Below the pieces are notes generated by a model that was not told the origin of the DNA, did not search any database, and was given only the letters and a program-made list of their open reading frames with translations. Shown here in pieces: positions 55,047 through 64,000 of a stretch of 64,000 nucleotides of DNA (position 1 is the first letter of the stretch; each line of letters opens with the position of its first letter). A program made the position numbers and the translations under genes. The stretch is taken from NCBI GenBank assembly GCA_019925095.2, contig CM034403.1:2609690-2673689 (forward strand), read 5' to 3'. Source of the DNA: Dendrolimus kikuchii (Eukaryota > Arthropoda > Insecta > Lepidoptera > Lasiocampidae).

Positions 55047-55121
55047 TTAAGAAGCAGTTTCTTAAAATTTAACAAACGATTGTACGTAAGCCCCTGTATT
55101 GTAAGTGCAGTTGGAATTTAA

Positions 55122-56365
55122 GGGTACCCGATTGACATTTATTTTCACTAGATGGCGCTGTGATCATAGAAAGGAAAAAAAGAAAGAGATAAAATATTTA
55201 TTTCTAATAGCGATACACAACATAAAATAGTAATATAAAGCATAAATATACAGAAATAGTATGCTGCGATTGTGAAATGAAGTTGGCACACAGCATTTTG
55301 TTGTGCCGAAATATAGTCCGACTCAGCGATGATTTTCAATGCCCATCTGAAACACATATGGCATGCGACTCGTGCTAGACGTAAGAAAGACAATTAAAAA
55401 GAATGTATAAGCGCAAAGATTAAAATATAGAGTAAAAGAAACAGAAAAAAGTAGGATGTAATAATAAAAATGAAATAATGAGTAATGAAAAATACCTGTC
55501 TTAAGAAAAAAACAAAGTAAAATCATCACTTTTGCTAATATTTGGCGTGAATTGGACATATTTGTTTTGTTTACAAACGCTTAAAATTTTAAGTAAGCTC
55601 GATACAACTAATTTCAAATTGCTACTCATTGTAAGACAAGACAATGAACATTAATATAAACTATAGTCACTCGCTTTTTGGGCATTTTATAATTAAAAAA
55701 ACGTATATTTTTAAAGCAGATCACATGATGAGATTTTATTGAGTCTGTGTTCAAAGTTTAACTTATTTGGTCTAAATATTACTTTAAGTTGCTGTGAAAA
55801 GAGTCAAATGAGCGCCAGTAGCTTTTTAAAGCCAAATCTATAAAGGTAGAAAATAATATTTTTTAAACAATAAAAAGCGAGAATCAAGAGAAAAGTGACG
55901 CAAAATAATATTTTTATTGCGTTAGTATTATTTTTCTATGCTTAAATGTAATTTATATTCATAACTACATGTAACTATTTGTATTATGTATTATTTAAAT
56001 ATTATTATTGAATTATATTATTTATTAATTTTTGCAGAAAACACTATAAATCACTTAACAAACTATTAGATTTAAATATACTTTTTCCATCTGCTTTTTC
56101 ATACTACTTTCACATCATAAATCAATCAAAACTATTTGTATTAATTTCAGTTTGAATTTGAAAATTGTATGACTGCAGCTAAGTCTGACAATGTATTACT
56201 AACAAATTACATACTTTTGTAGCTATCGAAATAAATTATTTATTATTGAGAAGATATATTCGATTAACAAAAACATGTCTATTTCACTCAAAATACTGTA
56301 CAAATTAAATATGGATTTAAAGACCACAGCGCCACATAGTAAAAAAGATTACGAGTCGGATCCCC
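55122..56365. mobile_element. TTAA-flanked 1.24-kb element with diverged arms
   Basis: TTAA at 55118-55121 and 56366-56369. The ~44-bp arms align without gaps at ~70% identity and place TGGCGCTGTG at the same distance from each end. The interior is AT-rich with no transposase motif. Confidence 0.55.
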
Positions 56366-56369
56366 TTAA

Positions 56370-56872
56370 GTTATTTTCGCATTTATCTACAATTATTCGT
56401 TATAAACTATGAGCTCATGCGTAAAGTTTGAATCTCGCTTAACACTAACTTAAGTAACGCAGCCCCAATCACACTTAAGTATAACTTTAAACAGCCATTG
56501 TTTTCTATCTAAGCTATTAACTAATTGAATTTCTCTATATACATGTCTGTCTGTCTATCTACAATATTTGACACAACTGAGTACTATTTGCTGGACATAC
56601 ATTATTTTTGAGATTTGTGTAATACAGATTTGTATTAAGTAAATGATGTAAATTTACATTTTCTAACATGTAGTAATGTGCGAGCGAGATGGCGAACCCA
56701 TTTGGGTAGCGCCTTAACATAGAAAAAGTCCCTTTATATTTTAGGAATAGCAATTTAAAGACCAAAAACAAAATCATGCCTAATTTTTTTTAAATAGGTC
56801 TTACAGCCAGGCCACGACTTTGGCTTGGCGACAAGTAACGCGACGAGCGGACGGCTCGCTTTGCGAGTGTGG
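56370..56872. other. Unassigned stretch
   Basis: Nothing recognised. Confidence 0.4.
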
Positions 56873-56873
56873 T

Positions 56874-56941
56874 GACACATGGCGTCTTTCAATGTTGACG
56901 TCTCAACAATTGAGATGTTGACTTTTAGTCTGCCATGTGTC
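56874..56941. repeat. Interrupted inverted repeat
   Basis: GACACATGGC and GCCATGTGTC enclose a second imperfect pair around ACAAT. Confidence 0.7.
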
Positions 56942-56970
56942 GAGAGCACGACTGTCGTGCCTTAGTAAAA

Positions 56971-57297
56971 TCTGTTTTTTTTTTAATTGCAGGAGTTCAG
57001 CAGATAGGCAGCCGGTCGACTTGATGGAAAGCGGTTACCGTTGTCTATGGACATTTGCAACATCAAAGATGCTACAAATGCGCTGCTGCTTTCTTAAGGG
57101 CTTAAGGGAAACTGGAACTTGGTCACTAATATCGAAACACAACTCAAGGCTGTTATGGTGGCATAGTCTAGACCAGGGGTGGTAGCCATCCAGTCGGGCG
57201 AATACCTTACCATCTACCTGTGCGTTGTTTTTTCGCCTCTTACGACAGGCCGCCCGGCCGCAGGAAATTGTATTCTTCCTCCATTCCTACACGGATA
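56971..57297 (-). mobile_element. S1 copy with 10-bp internal duplication
   Basis: CTTAAGGG is repeated (CTTAAGGGCTTAAGGG) near 57095-57110. Ends CTACACGGAT. Confidence 0.9.
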
Positions 57298-57370
57298 CAT
57301 GGATTTTGCCATTTGTTACGTTCCATGTAAATTACAACGAAGAATTCAACTGAAAAGTTTATTTTAACAA
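57298..57370 (-). pseudogene. Remnant related to the 48722 ORF
   Basis: Minus sequence aligns with the first ~18 codons of the 48722-49025 frame, with a stop. S1 lies at its downstream side. Confidence 0.45.
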
Positions 57371-57956
57371 TTTTATTTTTATTTTTTACCTTTTTTCTAA
57401 AAAACTCTGTCATCTAACGCGATACACATCTTAATACTATTGCTTTTGCCGCAAGACACGTTGCATTTAGCTGTCGCTCATAACGCCAAGGTAGTGGCCG
57501 GGCTGTTATTATCTCTTCCCTTTAGTTAGCTCGACTGACTTTAATGCATGTTTTAGTTTTTGGGTGTAAAACTATTTGGTCTTAAATAATGCATATATCA
57601 TATTGTTTTACTTTTTCTAATGACTATTTTACAACTTCTTTGACTACTTTAATCACTGTGACGTCTTTCATTTTTTTTTAAATTTATTTACATTATTTTT
57701 GTAAAATGATGACTAGATTGGTCGACAAAAAATTATGAGAAAATTTTTAGATATAATTTATATACAAATTTTTAAGTTTAAATACAATGAATTTTATTTA
57801 ATATTGAATTTTGGCTGTTACAACAATGGCTTAATGTGGAATCGATATTGAATTTGTGTATACCTATATATGCATTGATTTCTCACTGAATCTATTTTGA
57901 CATGAAAAATAATTAAGATTAACAGTCGCCAATATAGGCTGAAAAGCTATTAAATC
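57371..57956. other. Unassigned AT-rich stretch
   Basis: Nothing recognised. Confidence 0.4.
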
Positions 57957-58151
57957 TTACATAACTAGATGGCGCAACAGGTCATTTGACGTTCTATTAT
58001 TTAAATATAGGTTTACCCCAAATCATTCAAAATAAAAATAAACTTCTCACGAATGTAAATTTTTGATTATTTTAGTACAAAAATATGTTTTAAAATAATA
58101 AATCGTCAAGTGAGAAAAGAATACACTGTGGCGCCATCTGTTATGTAGGAC
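57957..58151. mobile_element. Small inverted-repeat element
   Basis: CTTACATAACTAGATGGCGC at left and the reverse of CTGTGGCGCCATCTGTTATG at right pair over ~24 bp with mismatches. Confidence 0.5.
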
Positions 58152-58864
58152 CTTCTTTATAGAGATCTGTTTCTTAATGGGTACTTGTAATTCTTAATAA
58201 TATTCTTTATGGTATAAAGGTCTGCTCTATTGCATTTCTTGTCCTAATTACAATTCAAAGTGTAATTCTACTTAAAAATAAAAATAAAATATACAATTAA
58301 GTTCTATTTATAACTAATGGGAGACATCTTTATAATAACACAAATTTTGGGGTTCCTTAGATTGTATCGATTAATTACAGAATGAATAACTGTTTTGAAA
58401 AAGAAATGATATTGCCAGAAATTCAGAACTCATTAATATGAGTATAAATTTTAACTTCATTAATTAAGGCTTAGTCTGATCTATTTTCCTTCTATAGTAT
58501 GCAAAAGGATTAATTAAAAATTGACTAGTGGCCTCACACTCAGTTTCCACCAATGTAGAGGAGCAGAGGAGAAGAACTTTGTATATGCTCATTCAGTAGA
58601 CAATCAATTGAAGAAGAAAGGAGATGTATTACTTATCTAAACACACCAGCCAACAAAGATTAAAGCTGGCTCTAGTGTTCTCTACTCCGTTTTGGTGTAA
58701 ACCCCCTATTCATCTCCGGATATTTCCGTTGCTGTCTGCATTAATGGAAACCAGCCTTAAGGTAATAATTTGCCTACAACAGAGGTTATATTAAATTTAA
58801 TATTAATTTAACAAGTTCCAATTTCCAGCAATAACAAATATTCACAATACTGATCACAAAAAGT
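58152..58864 (-). other. 3' flank / presumed 3' UTR of the minus-strand gene
   Basis: On the minus strand, ATTAAA (reverse of 58796-58801) is a possible variant poly(A) signal ~65 bp after the stop. No closer AATAAA is seen. The lower end is not defined. Confidence 0.4.
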
Positions 58865-59280
58865 TCAATGCGAATTATTATTCGGGCTCTCATCTGTAAC
58901 ACTGTCTTTCACTTCAACAATATTGCAATTAATCTCATCTTTACAATTGTCTGCGAACGCTTCATTAATAATACAATTGTCACTTATAATATCACTACTT
59001 GAATCTGTAGATTCCCGTTTTTCAACAATTACTTCAACACTCGGTTTGAATTCTTCTCTCCTTTCGTTAAGATCGGGGGGTCGTACGGTTGATAACGTGC
59101 TGGATAGAAATGATGATTGCAGGTTGTATCCTGGTAGCAGTTTGGGTTGTAAAGGCAGCATGAGGTCTAATGACCCTGTGGTCGCAGGTCGAGGTTGTAA
59201 GGGAGGTGCGGTCAGTAAAGGCGGTTGAAGTGATGCAAGTGAAATCGCCCCGGACTGCGTGTTCACGATTGGGCTTTCCA
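58865..59280 (-). CDS. Terminal coding exon of an unidentified host gene
   Basis: The acceptor is TCTCCTCTGTTCCAG with a good pyrimidine tract, and the exon starts at 59280 in phase 1. It encodes ~138 residues beginning VESPIVNTQSG, rich in Leu, Pro, Gln and Ser (SLASLQPPLLTAPPLQPRP), and ends with an acidic, Asn-rich tail before TGA at 58865-58867. No enzymatic domain is visible. Composition suggests a disordered regulatory tail. It joins the two exons upstream without a frame break. Confidence 0.72.
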
Positions 59281-59454
59281 CTGGAACAGAGGAGACAATG
59301 GTTATCTTTGGGTTCAGTTTTTGGTTTATTAGGTGCATGCTTTAAGGGTCTATCTAGAAACGGATCTTTATTGTTGTTAATAAAAATATTGATTATTCAT
59401 TTGTGCTTTTTGATTATTTTAACAACAAAGCAAATACTTTTTCATAATGTAATC

Positions 59455-59620
59455 CTGATAGTAGACGGATCAATAAATTTTGTTGAAAGATACATAGCCA
59501 AAAGTACAAGACGGAATTCAATAACATTGATTGATTGGAGTTCATGTTTATATGGATTACTTTGGTTGCTACATCCGAATTGAAAGACAGAAATGAACCA
59601 TTTAATATTAGCTTACAGTA
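59455..59620. repeat. Repeat I copy inside intron 2
   Basis: TAGACGGATCAATAAATTTT and GACGGAATTCAATAACATTG match the family at 49138 and 54020. Confidence 0.5.
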
Positions 59621-60510
59621 CGACCAATGAGTCATGGCCCGTCTGAACATAGGCTTTGCAAACTTTCGCGCATATAAACTCGTGATTGCACTCGAGAGAG
59701 TGATAACGACATGACCAATGCTGAAGTGTGACTAAGAGAGAATACCTCGTGGTTCGTTCCGAGTATTGCCGAATAAGCATGAAGCAACAAAAAGACATGT
59801 TGTAATGTCGTGTCGTTTAATCGATTATTATTCAAATCGGGTATAATTAAGAAATATAAATACTTTTATTTTGTATGTTTGAACGAAGTTCAAATTTTCT
59901 CTAACTAAGTAGAGTATTAAAATTAATATAAATTTTGTTTTTTTGAGCTATACAGTAATAGTCTATATGTAATTATATTTTAAATACGGATAAAACTCAA
60001 TAAACAACGGAAAATGTTTAATTTGTTTTCATCATATTATCAATTTATTTCGTTAATAATCTTAATACCTACATTTGATTTAATTAATTCTATTTAAAAT
60101 AATCGATTATAAAATTTAATCAATTAAGCGGTTGTTTTTTTTTAACGTTAGGTACATTTGTAGCTAAGACGATTTGGTTCGTAAAGTATGTTCTGCGCAA
60201 CCACTTGGCGCTAACTTCAGACGGGCCACGACTCATCGGCCCTACTGTAACTTGAACTGAAGTTTAGATTAATGACATTTTTTGATCTTTTAAACTATAG
60301 CGAGTGATGACAAATACAGTGTCTTCGAAAACTCTAGCGGGTTATTAATTTTTATGCCTCGTCGCATAAATGTTTATTTTAAAAACTTTGTAGTATTCTT
60401 TGATAGTAAACATAGCTTACTGACCACTTTTTATATAAATATCTTATGTGTAGTTCATGTAATTCATTAATTTTAGTGTTGAGTCTGTACAATAATAATT
60501 TGTGTTTTAC

Positions 60511-60612
60511 CGATAGGTGCTCTGGCTTGCAGCGGTTGTATGTTGCTTGGTGGCCGAAGTAGATTGGGTGGTCCTTGCAAGGCGATGCTGATCATGTTCA
60601 TACCGTTTACAC
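60511..60612 (-). CDS. Internal coding exon of the same gene
   Basis: 102 bp with phase-1 ends on both sides (AATTCCAG acceptor; ATCG|GTAAAA donor). It encodes VNGMNMISIALQGPPNLLRP then PSNIQPLQARAPI. The frame from the upstream exon is kept (codon G|GT), and the next junction gives G|TG. Intron 2 (59281-60510) contains repeat I near 59455-59620. Confidence 0.75.
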
Positions 60613-61026
60613 CTGGAATTTAATTCGAATTCTCATTAGTTTTTCTAATATAATTTAAGGCATGCTATTTAGTATCTACTAAAGCTGAGAGGCTTAAGGA
60701 CTAGTGTAAATATATCGAAAGCTTAACAGAGATGTCTTTTAGAACGGAGCTGAATACTTTACGATGAATCGAGACAAAGAAGTTAACACCATTCCACATC
60801 TCCTTTTTTGTTGCACTGAATAAATATCTCACGTCTCTTTTCCTCTACACGGAATGTATTTATGGAAATTCTAAAGCATAAAAATACTTCTAGAAAAATT
60901 GGACATAAGCAAGATCCGATAAATAGTTGAAAGTTTTCTCATCAACTCATTGTTGGAAATATCTATGGAAATAATACCTAGCGCCATCTATGATTTCAGT
61001 CTAGTTCTTACTGAAATACAACTCAC

Positions 61027-61235
61027 CGAATTTATTACCTCCGGGAGATAACTCCTTCATCACGACTGGGTGTTTGACAGCATTCACGCGGCGATTGGAG
61101 GCGCTAGCGTCGCGTTTTCTTCGAGGCTGCTCCACTGGTAGAACCCGGCGACGCTTCTTGGGAAGTTTTGACCGCGCCTGTGGATAGATGGCGCTTGTTT
61201 GAATTTCTTTTCGTTTATCTCTATGAATGTTCTTT
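61027..61235 (-). CDS. Coding exon of the same gene, basic region
   Basis: Acceptor TACTTCTCTTGTAG before 61235; donor TTCG|GTGAGTT at 61027/61026, close to consensus. It encodes 69 codons with clustered basic motifs (LPKKRRRVLP and QPRRKRDAS) that look like nuclear localisation signals, then NAVKHPVVMKELSPGGNKFG. Intron 1 is 414 bp. No start codon is convincing here, so 5' exons must lie beyond 61235, probably outside the window. I do not recognise the protein; a nuclear/chromatin role is only inferred. Confidence 0.72.
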
Positions 61236-61365
61236 CTACAAGAGAAGTATTTGAACAATATTTCATATACAAAAATGTATTATTACTGTTACATTGCGAT
61301 GTGCTTTTATATACCTCTGCTACGCCTGGGATAATGTCATTGATAATTGTCTGACTGTGTCATAC

Positions 61366-61404
61366 AGATATAGGCTGTAGCCAACAAGGCTACAGCCTAT
61401 ATCT
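61366..61404. repeat. Perfect hairpin, 17-bp stem
   Basis: AGATATAGGCTGTAGCC and its reverse complement are separated by AACAA. Confidence 0.9.
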
Positions 61405-61422
61405 TTCACTACCACGGCTTTT

Positions 61423-61734
61423 ATACGTGCAGGAACGGAGAAAGAATACAATTTCCTGCGGCCGGGCGGCCTGTCGTAAGAGGCGACTTAACAACCCACA
61501 GCCAGGTGGTAGGGCATTTGTCCGACTGGATAGCTACCACCCCTGGTCTAAAGTATGTCGCCATAACAACCTTCAGTTGTGTTCCGGCATTAGTGACCAG
61601 GTTCCAGTTTCCCTTAAGAGAGCAGCAGCGCATTTGCAGCAACTTGGTGTTGCAAATGTCCATAGGCGATGGTAACCGCTTTCCATCAAGTGGGCCGTCT
61701 GCCTGTCTGCTGATCTCCTGCAATAAAAAAAAGG
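61423..61734 (+). mobile_element. S1 copy, full length
   Basis: Starts ATACGTGCAGGAACGG and ends CAATAAAAAAAA. GGCTTTT flanks both sides, a likely target duplication. Confidence 0.92.
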
Positions 61735-61986
61735 CTTTTTAATGAGATATTTTTAACCGATTTCCAAAAGACGACGTTCTCAATTCGTATATTTGTTTTT
61801 TTGTTACGCGATTTCTCCGTCAATTGTGAACCGACTTTTAAATATATTTTTTTAATCGAAAGGGTTTAATTGGCACTGATTTCAAGATGTTGTGGAAAGT
61901 TTTTAAATATTTACTTGTTGCTTTTAAGTTGGTTTTGTGTTTGTTACATTTTTTATAATGATTTTAAACATTGACAGATGACTCAT
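61735..61986. other. Unassigned stretch
   Basis: Nothing recognised. Confidence 0.4.
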
Positions 61987-62211
61987 ATTTTTTTTTTATT
62001 GCAGGAGATCAGCAGACAGGCAGAGGGCCCACTTGATGGACAGCGATTACCATCGCCACAACACCAAATTTGCTACAAATGCGCTGCTGCTCTCTTAAGG
62101 GAGACTGGAACCTGGTCACTAATGCCGGAACACAACTCCAGGTTGTTATGACGACATACTCTAGACCAGGGGTGGTAGCCATCCAGTCGGGCAAATGCCC
62201 TACCACCTGGC
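61987..62211 (-). mobile_element. S1 copy, truncated at CCACCTGG
   Basis: A small internal deletion also removes GGACATTTG. It stops at ACCACCTGG, as at 28089. Confidence 0.9.
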
Positions 62212-62340
62212 GAACTCATATAATTAATTATATACACTAATCTGGCTAATCGTTAGCGCGTTATTATTTAACGCTATAAGTAAGTCGCATTTGGTCACAG
62301 TCATTAACAACACTTATTGACCTTGACTTGACTTTGTCTT

Positions 62341-62430
62341 CCGTGATCACGGCTACTGAAAAGTGGCCGAAACGTCGGAATAATAAAAATCAAATAAATA
62401 ACCGCGCTTAAACCCATAAAAACGTAGTTT
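62341..62430 (+). repeat. Repeat K fragment
   Basis: CTGAAAAGTGGCCGAAACGT, AAATAACCGCGCTTAAACCC and AAAACGTAGTTTAATTATGA are shared with 31840-31910. Confidence 0.6.
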
Positions 62431-62859
62431 AATTATGATGATCTGTGATGTGACAGAGGACGTATGTCAGAATCGAGAAGTAACGAAGAAAAAGACAGTA
62501 ATATTGTGCCGACCCCAAATAATTGCGAGAAAGTGAAAGAAAGGAGGTTATTTGACCCGTTTTATTTGTACAAAGTTATGGTGTCGTAAATTTGTACGCT
62601 CGTATAAAATTTATAAGTGATGATAAAAGTATCTTGACTCTCCGCACCCCTAACCGGTCGTAAAGGTGATTCGGAACGCCGAGTAAATATCCAAGAGTTT
62701 ATTTCCTGTATTGAAATGTGGTTATATTCCGGCATATCCCCTGAGACCCTGTTGTGAGGTGAACGGAATACAAAAGTCACTCTTAGTATTGAATGAGTTG
62801 CTGTTTGTAATATTATCTTGTTTTCTTCTTCCCTGTTTTAATGCAATTTAATCTATACT
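62431..62859. other. Unassigned stretch
   Basis: A 72-codon minus frame has no motif of note. Confidence 0.35.
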
Positions 62860-62949
62860 AGTGGTCGTTCAGTGGTCGAAATTCGGCCATAATTAATTTA
62901 AATTATAAGTTTGAACATTATTAAAGTTCTGTTGTCAAAGACTATATAT

Positions 62950-63186
62950 CAGCCAGGTGGTAGAGCATTTGCTCGACTGAATGGCGACCACCCCTGGTCT
63001 AAAGTACGCCGCCATAACAACCTTGTGTTGTGTTCCGGCATTAGTGACCAGGTTCCAGTCTCCTTTACGAGAGCAGCAGCGCATTTGTAGAACCTTCGGT
63101 GTTGCAAATGTCCATAGGCGATGGTAACCGCTTTCCATCAAGTGGGCCGTCTGCCTGTCTGCTGAACTCCTGCAATAAAAAAATAA
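62950..63186 (+). mobile_element. S1 copy, 5'-truncated
   Basis: Begins CAGCCAGGTGGTAGAGC, a few bases before the recurrent breakpoint. Confidence 0.9.
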
Positions 63187-63216
63187 AAATAAAATATATA
63201 TATATATATTTCTACT

Positions 63217-63419
63217 AGCTGTCGCGGCAGACGTTGTTCTGCCCTGAAGAAATAAAATTTAGAACCCGATTGCAGCGCCACCTACCGGGTCCAGATGTAA
63301 GCTATCCTATCTTTCAAGTCGGATCAAACTGTACACGGTGTGCAAATTTGATTAAAATCGGTCAAGTAGTTTAGGAGTCCATCGCGGACAAACAACGTGA
63401 CACGTAATTTATATATATT
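63217..63419 (-). mobile_element. Helitron-like short form (Hel-B)
   Basis: CTAGCTGTCGCGGCAGACG to GTGACACGTAATT. Closest to the 34518 copy. Confidence 0.68.
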
Positions 63420-63700
63420 AAGATATTCACAAATTTCGCCAAGGCTACACCGTTAATTTGACTTTAACAATAAACAAAAGAGTATACATGCGTGTGTGTG
63501 TCAAATACATGCTAGTGTGTGTAATGTTTTTTTTTTTAATTTAATATATTTTTTATGCATAATTTAAAAAAATATTAGCATTCTGCACTCCTTCTCTATA
63601 TAAACTATAAGTGTGCGAAATTTCATACTCCTCCGTCCGCGCAATTTCGTAAAAAGGGGTAGAAAGTTTCATGAAGTCATAGATACTCTGGAATTGCGCA

Positions 63701-64000
63701 CAGGCTACTTGTTTACACCCGGGAAAATGGACGGTTCCCATGGAATAACATTAATTCAATCTAAACTGCTGGCAAAAGTTAGTAATACACTAAATTGGGT
63801 AAATGCGTGACAGAAGAACAGGAATCTGAAGGGTTTCGTAGGCATTGACAAACATCCATTATTTGGCCACAGAACCATTGAAAAAAATATTGTGAAAGTG
63901 CTTAGCAATCTGTGCATAACAGAGCCTTGAATGCGAGATACGTCAACACTTATCGTCATTTGTCAAAATCAAGAAATACCTTATATTTAAGTAACTGACG
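63701..64000. other. Unassigned end of window
   Basis: Two short overlapping frames on opposite strands have no recognisable motif. Confidence 0.35.

Larger units (their letters stand above)
62860..63700 (+). repeat. Repeat G, split by S1 and Hel-B
   Basis: Repeat G parts lie at 62860-62949, 63420-63545 and 63555-63700. The two insertions fall between CAAAGACTATA and CACAAATTTCGCC, which are nearly adjacent in the 6395 copy. Confidence 0.65.

Noticed and set aside
59170..59583. 137-codon plus frame
   Set aside because: It lies antisense to the terminal exon and runs into intron 2; the spliced minus-strand model explains the region.

Overview
The window is animal, almost certainly lepidopteran (moth or butterfly), nuclear DNA. 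It is AT-rich, has no operons and holds almost no host coding sequence. Most of it is layered mobile elements: SINE-like repeats, RTE, R1, jockey/CR1-type LINE ends, Helitron-like elements ending in CTAG, maT (DD37D) mariner, Ty3-type retroelement debris, solo LTRs and inverted-repeat elements. I assign the organism from these families taken together; no marker gene is present, so order is inferred and species is not assigned.

Layout. 1-13 kb: solo LTR, Helitron-like elements with internal ~117-bp minisatellites, the first S1 copies (one split by a TTAA-target inverted-repeat element), and a Ty3-type protease remnant split by S1. 13-24 kb: RTE insertions with clean target-site duplications, a 44-bp minisatellite grown from a LINE 3' hairpin, two further solo LTRs and jockey/CR1-like and other LINE C-termini. 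24-35 kb: maT transposase remnant, a 52-bp minisatellite, many S1 copies, tRNA-derived SINEs. 35-48 kb: a GC-box/kappaB-like unique stretch, more S1 and RTE, a Helitron-like element split by a solo LTR, an R1-like C-terminal ORF, and a three-layer nest at 45.8-47.0 kb. 48-58 kb: less repetitive AT-rich DNA with several inverted-repeat elements flanked by TA or TTAA and a long GT microsatellite. 58.8-61.3 kb: the only convincing host gene, the last three exons of a minus-strand gene whose introns obey GT-AG and keep phase. 61.4-64 kb: S1 and Helitron-like insertions in an older repeat.

Family names used below are local. S1 is a ~310-bp A-tailed element running from ATCCGTGCAGGAACGG to CTCCTGCAAT(A)n. 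RTE-M is a 5'-truncated RTE-like LINE with an (ATGT)n tail. RTE-2 is a second RTE-like LINE. LINE-J is a LINE with a QRGNAAS C-terminal motif. Hel-C/B, Hel-F and Hel-D are Helitron-like groups. LTR-1 is the solo LTR. tS2 and tS3 are tRNA-derived SINEs. Little here works together as a pathway; the value of the window is the insertion history, which can be ordered from the nesting. I found no convincing new multi-gene system.
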